A DNA stretch of 64,000 nucleotides from Micromonospora endolithica (lineage in GTDB: Bacteria; Actinomycetota; Actinomycetes; Mycobacteriales; Micromonosporaceae): NCBI RefSeq assembly GCF_003626595.1, contig NZ_RBAK01000002.1:186001-250000 (forward strand), given 5' to 3'. The position numbers were made by a program, and so were the translations under genes. Below the pieces are notes generated by a model. It made no database searches. It saw nothing but the letters and a program-made list of their open reading frames with translations, and was not told the DNA's origin. This document shows, in pieces, positions 18,245 to 32,200 of this stretch. Position 1 is the stretch's first letter. Each line of letters begins with the position of its first letter.

Positions 18245-18628
18245 TCAGCGGACGGTGGCGTCCTCGGGATGCGCCTCCTCGCGGGCCGGACGGTCACGGC
18301 CCGCCTCGACCAGCAGGTCCGGACGACCCAGTTGCAGGACGACCCGGTTGACGACCCGCTGCGCGGCTGCCAGCGAGCGCACCGAGAGCAGCCGTCCCCG
18401 ACTCTCCCGACGGAGGACGAAGAAGTGCACCGCCGCGCGCACCTGGCCGCGGTCGGCGGCGCTGGCCTGGGCGGTGGAGCCGACCAACTCGCGCAGCGCG
18501 CGGGCGAGTCGCTCGGCGAGTTCGAGGTCGGCGCCGGTGAGGCCGGTGCGGAGGGCGGCGAGATGACCGTCGACCTTGCGGATGAGCACGTCGGTGCCGG
18601 GCTCGGCAATCCGCTTCTCAACCGTCAT
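18245..18628 (-). CDS. small conserved-looking protein of unknown function
   Basis: 127 residues, soluble and charged, probably mostly alpha-helical (VRAAVHFFVLRRESRGRLLSV; AAQRVVNRVVLQLGRPDLLVEA). I recognise no family. Good actinomycete codon usage and the ATG at 18626-18628, facing a structured AT-rich region with a 12-bp palindrome, support a real gene. It is divergent from the lhr helicase gene, so the two may share the regulatory region. Confidence 0.65.
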   Translation of the reverse strand: MTVEKRIAEPGTDVLIRKVDGHLAALRTGLTGADLELAERLARALRELVGSTAQASAADRGQVRAAVHFFVLRRESRGRLLSVRSLAAAQRVVNRVVLQLGRPDLLVEAGRDRPAREEAHPEDATVR

Positions 18629-18642
18629 CCGACCCCTCCACC

Positions 18643-18708
18643 CGCAACGTTGCGAGTGAAGTTACTTTATGTTGTGCTTCACAAGCAAGCAGTTAAGTAA
18701 GACTTAAC
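18643..18708. promoter_or_regulatory. AT-rich divergent promoter region with nested palindromes
   Basis: Three symmetric sites lie within 66 bp: the perfect 12-bp palindrome CGCAACGTTGCG (18643-18654), GTGAAG-n15-CTTCAC (18656-18661/18677-18682) and GTTAAG-n5-CTTAAC (18692-18708). The region is much AT-richer than the rest of the window and lies between the small unknown gene (minus) and lhr (plus). The regulators are unknown. Confidence 0.55.
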
Positions 18709-18804
18709 GCGTTCAACGCCATATCTGTCGCTTAAGAGCCGGACCCGGACAGAAGCACCGTGCCCGAGGGGTGGCTGTCGTACCCACGGGGCAGGATGGT
18801 GGGC

Positions 18805-23559
<4,755 letters not shown>

Positions 23560-23682
23560 CGGGAGCCAGCCCGGCCGGGAAAGCGATGCGGCCGGGCAAG
23601 GCAGCGACCCGGGACGGCCGCGGCCGAGGCGGCGGCCGGAAAAGCGGGTGAAGCTCGCCGCGCGGGCCGCTACGGTCGCGCG

Positions 23683-24540
23683 ATGCCGACCTATCCCGGA
23701 TCCGACGGAACATCCCTGCACTACGACGACCTCGACCCCGCCGACGGTGGCGCCACGCCGGTGGTCGTCCTCGCCGGCGGCGCGGCGCGGCACCCGGAGT
23801 ACCTGGGTGATCTGGCCGGGCTCGCCGACCGGCAGCGTCTCGTGGTGCCCCACCTGCGGGGGGTGGGGCGCTCGCCGCTGCCCGACGACGTCGAGGTCGC
23901 CTCGTTCTGGCGGCAGGCCGAGGACGTCGACCGCCTCCGGACCCACCTCGGCCTGGACCGGTTGGTCCTGCTCGGCCACTCGGCGGGCACCCGGCTGGCG
24001 ATCGCCTACGCCGCGCGGTTCCCGGAGCGGGTCGCCGGGCTGGTGCTGGTCACCCCGCCCTCGGCGCACCTGGTGGACGTGCCGTCCGACGCCGACGACA
24101 TCATCGCCCGGCGGCGCGGCGAGCCGGAGTTCGACGCGGCGCTGGCCGCCCTGTCCGCCGGACCGGAGACGCACGACGACGACGGGCTGCACGAGTGGTG
24201 GCTGCGGGTGGGCCCGTTCAGCTACGCCGCCTGGGGCGACCGGGAACGGGCGCACGCACCCGTCGGCCGGATCAGCTACGCGGCCAACCGGGCGTACTTC
24301 GGTGTGGATCCCCCGGCCGACCTTCCCGCCCGGCTCGGCGCGGTCACCGCACCCGTGCTGGTCGTCGCCGGAGCCGAGGACGGCAGCACCGGCCTGGCGC
24401 CGGTGGTCGCGCTGGCGCACCTCTTCCCGAACGGCACCGTCGCGGTCATCGAGCGGTCCGGCCACTTCCCCTGGGTGGAGCAGCCGGCGGCGTTCCGGCA
24501 GGCGGTCGACGCGTTCCTGGCCCCGCTCGCCGGCCGCTGA
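23683..24540 (+). CDS. alpha/beta hydrolase
   Basis: 285 residues with an alpha/beta-hydrolase fold. The nucleophile elbow is GHSAG (Ser100), the oxyanion region is LAGGAARHPEYLGDL, the acid is probably in VVAGAEDGST and the histidine is in SGHFPWVEQP. The overall pattern resembles proline iminopeptidase- or haloalkane dehalogenase-like hydrolases, but the substrate cannot be read from sequence. It stands alone, convergent with the lipoprotein gene; the 65-bp gap repeats GGCGCGGGTCGGG twice. Confidence 0.85.
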   Translation: MPTYPGSDGTSLHYDDLDPADGGATPVVVLAGGAARHPEYLGDLAGLADRQRLVVPHLRGVGRSPLPDDVEVASFWRQAEDVDRLRTHLGLDRLVLLGHSAGTRLAIAYAARFPERVAGLVLVTPPSAHLVDVPSDADDIIARRRGEPEFDAALAALSAGPETHDDDGLHEWWLRVGPFSYAAWGDRERAHAPVGRISYAANRAYFGVDPPADLPARLGAVTAPVLVVAGAEDGSTGLAPVVALAHLFPNGTVAVIERSGHFPWVEQPAAFRQAVDAFLAPLAGR

Positions 24541-24605
24541 CCCGCCGTCCCCCGCCCGCCACCGGGCGAGGAACGGCGCGGGTCGGGGAGCGGCGCGGGT
24601 CGGGG

Positions 24606-25154
24606 TCAGCGGAGGCCGGTCAGGGCCTTCTCGTAGCGGGCGCGCTCGGCCGCCGGCGTACGGGCCTCCAGGTAGTTGAGCACCACCGGGCCCCGGCGGA
24701 ACGAACCGCCGCTCCAGGTCTCGGCGATCTCACCGGCGCTGACCTCGTCCGGGAAGACGTAGACGGTGACGCCGTCGGTGGCGATCAGCTCCGAGCAGCC
24801 GAGCCCCAGGCCGTCGGGGCCGCAGTCGACCGACCGGTCCCGGACGTTGGAGACCTTCAGGCCGGCCGACTTGAAGGCGGCGACGACCTGCTTGGCGCTG
24901 GGCGAGCCCGGCGAACGGGACGGCAGCGCCACGGGCGACGGGCTGGCCGGACGGCGCTCGGTCGTCCCCCCCGCGCTCGGCGCCGGCGCGGCGGCGGGAC
25001 CCGGATCGGCCGGCGCCGCGGCGGCCGACGTCGGCGCGGCCGACGAGGCGGACCAGGTCGAGCCGGGCCCCTCCTCCGGGTCGTCGCCGCAGGCGGCGGT
25101 GAGGGCGGTCGCGAACACGAGCACCGCTACGGCGGGCAGGCTCCGGTAGGTCAT
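24606..25154 (-). CDS. secreted lipoprotein of unknown function
   Basis: 182 residues. The signal peptide ends in a lipobox ALTAAC (Cys22). A Ser/Ala/Pro-rich linker runs to about residue 85, followed by a small domain with a predicted Cys pair (DCGPDGLGLGCSELIATDGVTVYVF). It is probably membrane-anchored outside the cell. The domain shape (VVAAFKSAGLKV) recurs in actinomycete lipoproteins, but I cannot name it. The start is the ATG at 25152-25154. Divergent from the GNAT gene. Confidence 0.75.
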   Translation of the reverse strand: MTYRSLPAVAVLVFATALTAACGDDPEEGPGSTWSASSAAPTSAAAAPADPGPAAAPAPSAGGTTERRPASPSPVALPSRSPGSPSAKQVVAAFKSAGLKVSNVRDRSVDCGPDGLGLGCSELIATDGVTVYVFPDEVSAGEIAETWSGGSFRRGPVVLNYLEARTPAAERARYEKALTGLR

Positions 25155-25265
25155 TCCTGGCAGTCTGCCCAACCGGGGGCGGCCCCGGCACCGGCCGGTC
25201 GGCCAGACCCGGACACACGGCCGTCGACGGTCGCTACCATCCGGCCGGACCAGGGGAGGAGCACG

Positions 25266-25757
25266 ATGACGAGGATCACCGTCCGCAGGGCCGAGGCCGG
25301 CGACCGGCAAGCGGTCGACGCGCTGCACCACCGGGAGTGGGGTGGGCCGTACGTCGTCGCCCAGGACGTCCGCCACGACCTGCGTACGCTGCCGACCCTG
25401 GTCGCGGTGGACGGTGCCGGCACGGTGGTGGGGGCGTTGACGTACCACTGCGCGGGCGACGGCCTGGAGGTGGTCGCCATCGTGGCGGCGGAGTCCGGCG
25501 GCGGCGCGGGCACCGCGCTGCTGGACGCCGCGGCGGACCTCGCGCGGGCCGACGGCCGGGCCCGGCTGTGGCTGGTCACGAGCAACGACAACCTCCGGGC
25601 GCTGCGGTTCTACCAGCGGCGTGGGCTGCGCCTGGTGGGGGTGGACGTCGGGGCGGTGGACCGGGCCCGGCGGCTCAAGCCGAGCATCCCCGAGGTGGGC
25701 CAGCACGGGATCCCACTGCACGACGAGCTGATCCTCCAGCGACACCTGGCGGACTAG
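25266..25757 (+). CDS. GNAT-family N-acetyltransferase
   Basis: 163 residues. The acetyl-CoA binding region is VVAIVAAESGGGAGTALLDAAADLA and the C-terminal pattern is VTSNDNLRALRFYQRRGLRLVGVDVG, both standard for GNAT. The substrate is unknown. GGAGGA precedes the ATG at 25266 with ideal spacing. Three bases separate its stop from the next gene, so the two are co-transcribed. Confidence 0.88.
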   Translation: MTRITVRRAEAGDRQAVDALHHREWGGPYVVAQDVRHDLRTLPTLVAVDGAGTVVGALTYHCAGDGLEVVAIVAAESGGGAGTALLDAAADLARADGRARLWLVTSNDNLRALRFYQRRGLRLVGVDVGAVDRARRLKPSIPEVGQHGIPLHDELILQRHLAD

Positions 25758-25760
25758 CGT

Positions 25761-26552
25761 GTGCCCATGGCACCGACCCCCTGGATCTCGCTGACCACCG
25801 ACTACGGGCTGGCGGACGGCTTCGTGGCGGCCTGCCACGGGATGATCGCCCGGCTGGCGCCGCACGCCCGGGTGATCGACGTGACGCACCTGGTGCCGCC
25901 GGCGGACGTACGCCGGGGCGCGACGGTGCTCGCGCAGACCGTGCCGTACCTGCCGGCCGGGGTGCACGTGGCGGTCGTCGACCCGGGCGTCGGCACGGAC
26001 CGGCGGGGGGTCGCCCTGGCCACCCCGGGCGGATTGCTGGTCGGGCCGGACAACGGGCTGCTGGTGGACGCGGCGGCGGCGCTGGGCGGGATCCGGGTGG
26101 CGGTCGAGCTGACCAACCCGGACTGGTTCGCCCCCCGGGTGTCCCCGACGTTCCACGGTCGGGACGTGTTCGCGCCGGTGGCCGCGCGGCTGGCGCTCGG
26201 CGCGCCGCTGACCGGTGCCGGCCGCACCGTGGACCCGGCCGGCCTGGTGCAACCTCCGGCGCCGGTGGTCCGGGCGGCGGCGGACGGGTTCACCGCCGAG
26301 GTGCTCACCGTGGACCGCTTCGGCAACGTGCAGCTCGCCGCCCCGGCCACCCTGCTGGAGCCGCTGCCGGACCGGGTCCGGGTCGGCGACCGCGCGGCGG
26401 TGCGCGGTGCCACGTTCGGCGACGCCGCGCCGGGTGCCCTGGTGGTGCATCCGGACTCGGCCGGGCTGGTGGCGGTCGCGGTGAACCGGGGCCGGGCGGT
26501 GGACGTGCTCGACGTCTCGCCGGGCGACCTGCTGCGGGTGGCGTCCGGCTGA
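25761..26552 (+). CDS. S-adenosyl-L-methionine hydrolase (adenosine-forming), DUF62 family
   Basis: 263 residues. The family blocks are SLTTDYGLADGFVAACHG, DVTHLVPPADVRRGA, VVDPGVGTDRR, GPDNGLL, FHGRDVFAPVAARLA and VDRFGNVQL. Members hydrolyse SAM to adenosine and methionine and are related to fluorinase and chlorinase, but nothing here suggests halogenation. The GTG at 25761 gives VPMAP; an ATG two codons later is equally good. It may share a transcript with the GNAT gene. Confidence 0.9.
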   Translation: MPMAPTPWISLTTDYGLADGFVAACHGMIARLAPHARVIDVTHLVPPADVRRGATVLAQTVPYLPAGVHVAVVDPGVGTDRRGVALATPGGLLVGPDNGLLVDAAAALGGIRVAVELTNPDWFAPRVSPTFHGRDVFAPVAARLALGAPLTGAGRTVDPAGLVQPPAPVVRAAADGFTAEVLTVDRFGNVQLAAPATLLEPLPDRVRVGDRAAVRGATFGDAAPGALVVHPDSAGLVAVAVNRGRAVDVLDVSPGDLLRVASG

Positions 26553-26611
26553 GGCGCCGCATCGGCCGGGTGGACCTCCCGCCGCCCGGTGCACTGTGGA
26601 ATGCTTCCCCG

Positions 26612-26854
26612 GTGGGTGAGCGATGGGTTCCGGTGCCCTGTCCCTGCTGCGGCGCGCGGACCGGAGGCGGCACGTGTCCGGTCTGTTTCTGGACCGACGA
26701 CGGCCAGGGTGAGGCCGACGCCGACGTGGTGCGCGGCGGCCCGAACGGCGACCTGAGCCTGACCCACGCCCGGCTCAACTTCGCCGTGTACGGCGCGAGC
26801 CACCCCCGCTACCAGGACATGGTCCGCCCGGCCCGGCCCGACGAGGGCGTCTGA
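26612..26854 (+). CDS. small CPCC cysteine-rich protein
   Basis: 80 residues with the CPCC-domain pattern: PCPCCGARTGGG, then CPVCFWTDDGQ, four cysteines that could bind zinc as two knuckles, and LTHARLNFAVYGA after them. The family is widespread and of unknown role. The start is the GTG at 26612; the longer frame upstream is a shadow of the SAM hydrolase gene. It ends at a terminator shared with the convergent secreted-protein gene. Confidence 0.78.
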   Translation: MGERWVPVPCPCCGARTGGGTCPVCFWTDDGQGEADADVVRGGPNGDLSLTHARLNFAVYGASHPRYQDMVRPARPDEGV

Positions 26855-26883
26855 CGCCGTCCCGGTCGGTCGCCGCCGACGAC

Positions 26884-26911
26884 CGGCGGGCCGACGCCGG
26901 CCGGCCCGCCG
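26884..26911. terminator. bidirectional terminator hairpin
   Basis: CGGCGGGCCG (26884-26893) and CGGCCCGCCG (26902-26911) form a perfect 10-bp stem with an 8-base loop. It lies between the convergent ends of the CPCC gene and the secreted SH3-like gene. It lacks a T-run, as is common in high-GC actinomycetes. Confidence 0.65.
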
Positions 26912-26924
26912 AGGGGGTACGCGG

Positions 26925-28142
26925 TCAGCAGAGCGGCACCGTGCCCCCGTACACCGCCGAGATGTACGCGTGGCTGACGAACTGTCCGGTGGCGAGCCGG
27001 TTCCAGCGGTTGGTGGTGCGGTACGGGCCGGCCACCGTCTGCCCGGTGACGTAGCACTGCAACGGTACGTTGGCGTAGCGGGCGGCGAGCCCACGGACCG
27101 GGTACGAGGTGCTGGCGCCGGACCGGATGTTGAGCGGGCCGTCGCCGACCACGCCCCGCGGCCCGACGCCGGTCCACAGGTACGCCACGTCGACCCAGGC
27201 GTTGGTGGTGAGTCGCAACCCGTCCCAGAACGTGCCGTCGGCGAGGTCGATGCCGGCCGGGTTGAGCACGGTACGGCCGAACTGGTCCCGCCCGCCGTTG
27301 TAGCCGTTCTGGTAGGCGGCCTGCGCCTCGGGGCGGCCCCGCGGCAGGTCCTTCCAGTTCTCCCGGACGGCGCTGATGTTCCAGTAGTCGTCCCGGGTGT
27401 TCCACGGGCCGACGTCCCAGACCGGGGCGTACTCGCAGCGGCTGCCGCTGGTGGTGCAGACCCGCACGGTGTAGTCGCCCCGGTTGAGCGGGGACAGGCC
27501 GCGCCGGGACGGCAGCGCCACGAAGTGGTCCCGGGCAACGATGGTGCGCCCGTTGGCGGTCACCTCACCGACCAGGCCGATCCGGGTCGCGTACACCCGG
27601 TAGACGAGTCCGGGCGTGGCGCCGGAGACGGCGGTGGGTGCGACGGCGGCGCGGTCGGCGGTGAGGCGTACGGCGCGGACCCGCGCGGTGGCGCCGGCGG
27701 CGGTGAGCGTCACGCGGAGCTGGACCCGGGTGACGGGCCGGTCGAAGACGGCGGCGGGTACCGCGGACCGCCACTCGGTCCAGCCGGTGTCCCGCCAGCC
27801 GCGCACCTGCGCCTCGGCGGTGGCACCACTCGGCACGGTCGCGGTGACCTCGGCGCGGACCCGGGTGGCCGGCCGGGCCAGCCGCTGCGGGGTGGCGACG
27901 AACAGGCCCTCGGCGACGGCGCTGTGCGGGCTGCGACCGGCGGCGGCCGGGGTGGGTCGGAGGTCGGCCAGGCGCAGGCCGGTCGCGTCGTACCGGACGT
28001 TCACGTCGTCGCCGTCGACGATCGATAGGTCGCTGGCCCACCCGGACGGCGCGGCGGAGGCGGGGGTGGCGAGCGGGAGCAGGACGAGGGTCAGGATGGT
28101 GCAGAGGACGGCCGATCGGGTACGTCGTGGGGTACGACTCAT
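26925..28142 (-). CDS. secreted protein with C-terminal SH3-like domain
   Basis: 405 residues. The signal peptide is residues 1-30 (ending PASA). The first 180 residues look like a beta-sandwich (VRAEVTATVPSGATAEAQVRG). A middle part resembles a cell-wall-associated domain (GDYTVRVCTTSGSRCEYAPVWDVGPWNTRDDYW). The end is a bacterial SH3-like domain (LNIRSGASTSYPVRG ... RYANVPLQCYVTGQTV). It is probably exported and peptidoglycan-bound; the middle part may be catalytic but I cannot identify residues. AGGAG sits 7 bases before the ATG at 28140-28142, which decides against a nearby upstream ATG. Confidence 0.75.
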   Translation of the reverse strand: MSRTPRRTRSAVLCTILTLVLLPLATPASAAPSGWASDLSIVDGDDVNVRYDATGLRLADLRPTPAAAGRSPHSAVAEGLFVATPQRLARPATRVRAEVTATVPSGATAEAQVRGWRDTGWTEWRSAVPAAVFDRPVTRVQLRVTLTAAGATARVRAVRLTADRAAVAPTAVSGATPGLVYRVYATRIGLVGEVTANGRTIVARDHFVALPSRRGLSPLNRGDYTVRVCTTSGSRCEYAPVWDVGPWNTRDDYWNISAVRENWKDLPRGRPEAQAAYQNGYNGGRDQFGRTVLNPAGIDLADGTFWDGLRLTTNAWVDVAYLWTGVGPRGVVGDGPLNIRSGASTSYPVRGLAARYANVPLQCYVTGQTVAGPYRTTNRWNRLATGQFVSHAYISAVYGGTVPLC

Positions 28143-28251
28143 GGGCATTCTCCTCAGAACTCCCTGATAGTGCGCTTTTCCGGGATCGAGGGGAACCTCA
28201 GTACAAATAGCGACACATGCGAATATCACTCACAGGAGGAAGGAGGGCGAG

Positions 28252-29046
28252 GTGCCCGAAGGCGACACCGTGTGGAACACCGCCCGCGTCCTGCACCGGG
28301 CGCTGGCCGGCGTACGGCTCACCGGGAGCGACTTCCGGGTGCCGCGGCTCGCCGTCACCGACCTCACCGGCTGGACCGTGCGCGAGTCGGCGAGCCGGGG
28401 CAAGCACCTGCTCCTGCGCCTGGCCGCCGCCCGGACCGACGAGCCGTGGACGCTGCACTCGCACCTGCGGATGGACGGAGCCTGGCGGGCGTACGCGCCG
28501 GGTGAGCGCTGGGCCGGTCGCCCCGCGCACCTGATCCGGGTGGTCCTGCGCAGCGCGACGGCGGTCGCGGTCGGCTACCACCTGCACGAGCTGGCCCTGG
28601 TGCCCACCGCCGACGAGCACACCCTGGTCGGGCACCTCGGGCCGGACCTGCTCGGCGCCGACTGGGACGCCGACGAGGCGGCCCGCCGGCTCGCCGCGAA
28701 CCCGGCGGCCACCATCGGCGAGGCCCTGCTCGACCAGCGCAACCTGGCCGGGGTGGGCAACCTCTACAAGTGCGAGGTGCTGTTCCTGCGCGGCGTCTCG
28801 CCGTGGACCCCGGTCGGCGCGGTGCCCGACCTGGGCGGCACGGTCACCCTCGCCCAGAAGCTGCTGGCCGCCAACCGGGGCCGCTGGACGCAGAGCACCA
28901 CCGGCTCGTTGCACCGGGGGCAGACCAGCTACGTGTACGGCCGGCGGGCGCAACCCTGCCGCCGCTGCGGCACCGCGATCCGCAAGGAGGAACTGGGCGA
29001 TCGGGTCACCTACTGGTGCCCGACCTGCCAGCCCGCTCCACCGTGA
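28252..29046 (+). CDS. nei2: endonuclease VIII-like DNA glycosylase Nei2
   Basis: 264 residues of the Fpg/Nei family. The mature N-terminus would be Pro2-Glu3 (MPEGDTVW), the catalytic proline and glutamate. Lys51 (SRGKHLLLR) is the conserved lysine. LHSHLRMDGAW, the helix-two-turn-helix block LLDQRNLAGVGNLYKCEVLF, and a C-terminal zinc finger of two CxxC pairs (PCRRCG ... WCPTCQ) follow. It removes oxidised pyrimidines in base-excision repair. The start is the GTG at 28252 after a strong AGGAGGAAGGAGG. It is divergent from the SH3-like gene with 109 bp between. Confidence 0.92.
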   Translation: MPEGDTVWNTARVLHRALAGVRLTGSDFRVPRLAVTDLTGWTVRESASRGKHLLLRLAAARTDEPWTLHSHLRMDGAWRAYAPGERWAGRPAHLIRVVLRSATAVAVGYHLHELALVPTADEHTLVGHLGPDLLGADWDADEAARRLAANPAATIGEALLDQRNLAGVGNLYKCEVLFLRGVSPWTPVGAVPDLGGTVTLAQKLLAANRGRWTQSTTGSLHRGQTSYVYGRRAQPCRRCGTAIRKEELGDRVTYWCPTCQPAPP

Positions 29047-29226
29047 GCGGCGTGTCGGGGCGAACACTCCGGCGGAGCGGATCGTCGTCACGGATAGGGA
29101 CGATTGGGCACTTCCTTCTCCACCCGAATCGGTACATGCTGCGGTTGAGTGCTCACGCATCGTCAGCGCGACCGGGGGTCTCCACGTCGGAGTGACGGCC
29201 ACCGCGCCCCGACCTCGGGGAGAGCC

Positions 29227-32200
29227 ATGGACATCTTCCGCAGGATCCGCCTACCTCGACCGGATCGGGCGATCCCCGGCGGTCCGGAACCGGCGGACGG
29301 ACGTCCGCCGTCCGGGGCCGTGCCCGCCGCGCGGCGGACGGACGACCCCGGACCGTCCGGTACGCCCACCACGGCGAGCCTCGACCCGACCGCACGGCCA
29401 CGGTGCTTCGGAACGGTGCCCAACTTCGCCCACAGTCCCCTGCCGGTCGTCGACGCCGACGGTCGGGTGACACCCGGCACCGGCCTGCGGAAGTTCGTGG
29501 ACCCCCTGCCCACCCTGGCCACCGGCCCGACCACCGGCCCGGGTCCCGCCACCGGGCTGCCGGTCGCGGTGCCGGACACCATCAGCCACCCGGGTTGCGA
29601 CTACTACGAGATCGGCCTCCAGGAGTACGCCCAGCGCCTGCACCGGGACCTGCCGGCGACCCGGCTGCGCGGCTACCGGCAGCTCAACCTGGGCACCGAC
29701 GGCACCGGGCACAACACCGTCACCCCACCGGATCGGCCGTGGCACCTCGGGCCGGTGGTGGTCGCCCGGCGGGGCCGGCCGGTCCGGGTGAAGTTCATCA
29801 ACCAGCTCCCCACCGGCCGGGCCGGCGACCTCTTCCTGCCGGTCGACGACACCCTGGACGGCGCGGGCGTCGGCCCGCTCGACGGCCCGGCGCCCTACCC
29901 GCAGAACCGGGCGGTGCTGCACCTGGCCGGCGCGCAGACCGGCTGGATCAGCGCCGGCAACCCGTGGCAGTGGATCACCCCGGCGGGCGAGATCACCCCG
30001 TACCCGACCGGCGTCGGGCTGACCCACGTGCCGGACATGCCGGAGCCCGGTGCCGGCGCGACCACCTTCTACTTCCCCAACGACCAGAGCGGCCGGCTGC
30101 TCTGGTTCCACGACAACACCGCCGGCCTGTCCCGCCTCACCGTCTACTCCGGACAGGTCGCGCTGTACCTGCTCACCGACCCCGCCGAGGACGAGCTGGT
30201 CGCCGACGGGGTGCTGCCCGCCGAACAGGTACCGCTGGTGTTCGAGGACAAGACGTTCGTCCCGGACGACACCCAGCTCGCCGCCGAGGACCCGACCTGG
30301 GACCGGGACCGGTGGGGCGCCCGGGGCAGCCTCTGGCACCCGCACGTCTACCAGGTACGGCAGAACCCGTACCGGGACGACGGACGCAACCCGACCGGCC
30401 GCTGGGATCACGGGTCGTGGTCGCGTACCGCCGCCGGCGCGGACGGCGGCGGCACCGGCCGGGCGGACGCCCCCGATCCGGCGCCGAATCCCCACCACGA
30501 TCCGGTCACCGCGCCGGACGAGCCACCGATGGCGCCGCGGGTGCCGCACCCGTCCGCGGTACCGGAGACCTTCGGCGACACGGTCCTGGTCAACGGGGTG
30601 GCCTACCCGTGGCTGGCGGTCGCACCCCGCACCTACCGGTTCCGGATCCTCAACGCCTGCACCGACCGCAGCCTCAACCTCCAGCTCTACCGGGCCGCCG
30701 GTGCCGGCCCGGAGTCCGGCGAGGTGCCGATGGTGGCGGCCGTCCGGGCACCCGGCCGGCCCCCCGGCTGGCCGACCGACGGGCGGGACGGCGGCGTGCC
30801 CGACCCGGCCGCCGTCGGGCCGGACCTCGTGCAGATCGGCAACGAGGGCGGCCTGCTGCCGGCCCCGGCGGTGATCCCCAGCCGCCCGGTCAGCTACCGG
30901 TACGACCGCCGCGACCCCACCGTGCTCAACGTCGACGGGCACGCCCTGCTGCTCGCCCCCGGGGAGCAGGCCGACGTGCTGGTCGACTTCTCCACCGTCG
31001 CACCCGGCACGAACCTGGTCCTCTACAACGACGCGCCGGCACCGCTGCCCGGCTTCGACCCCCGGTACGACCACCACACCGGAGCGCCGGACCTCGCCGC
31101 CGAGGGCGGCACCCCACCGAGCCGACCCGGGTACGGGCCGAACACCCGCACCCTGCTCCAGTTCCGGGTGGCCGGTGACCCGTCCCCGCCGTACGACCTG
31201 GCCCGGCTGCGGGAACGGCTGCCCCACGCGTACGCGGCCAGCCAGCGGCCACCGATCGTGCCGCAACCGGCGTACGACGCGGCCTTCGGCACCCGGACCG
31301 CCCGGGAGACCCTGGTCCCGGTGCACGCCACCACGGTCACCTTCACCCCGGCCGGTGCGAGCGCGCCGGTCCTGCTACCGCTCGCGGTCAAGGCGGTGCA
31401 GCAGGTCTTCGAGCCCGACCACGGCCGGCTGGCCGGTCGGCTCGGTGTCGGCCACCCGCACGCCGGGCCGCTCTCCCCGGCCGCCCTGCCGCTCGGCCCC
31501 ACCGACCCGGCCACCGAGGTGGTGCACGTCAGCGACCCGGCGCTACCGGTCGGGGCGCCCGCCGACGGCACCCAGGTGTGGCGGATCCGTGGCGACGGCC
31601 GGCAGACCCAGCCGATCCGGCTGGACGGCTGCGACCTGCAACTGGTCAACCGGGTCGGCTGGGACGGCACCCTGCGCCCGCCGCGCCCCAACGAGCTGGG
31701 CTGGAAGCAGGTGATCCGGGTCGACCCGCGGGAGGACGTGGTGGTGGCGCTGCGGCCGGTCCCGCCCACCCTTCCCTTCAAGATCGGCAACAGCGTACGG
31801 CTGCTGGACCCGACCCGGCCGGCCGGCGCCCGGAGCGGCTCGACCCCGGTCAGCCCGGTGGACGGGCGGCCCGCGCAGGTGGTGAACCAGCTCGTCAACC
31901 TGGGCTGGGAGTACCGCTGGCACACCCAGCTCGCCGGCCACCGCGACCTCGGCATGAGCCGACCCCTGGTGCTGCGGGTGGCCCCGAACGCACCCACCGG
32001 GCTGACCGCCACCCCGGCGCCCGGGTCCGCCACCGCCCTGCCGGCCATCGCGTTGGCCTGGACCGGCAACGGCAGCCGCCCGCCGGCCACCAGTCACCTG
32101 CTCCAGCGGGCCACCGACGCCACCTTCAGCACCGGGCTGACGTCGATCACCGTGGCGGCGACCGCGACCCGGTGGACCGACGCCAGTGTCATCCCCGGGG

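Noticed and set aside
25761..26552. Fluorinase or chlorinase instead of SAM hydrolase
   Set aside because: The sequence fits the general DUF62 hydrolase group and no halogen-metabolism genes are nearby.
29251..31326. A 691-codon minus-strand open frame opposite the multicopper-oxidase-like gene
   Set aside because: The composition is a Gly/Arg/Val shadow, whereas the plus strand preserves the oxidase scaffold.
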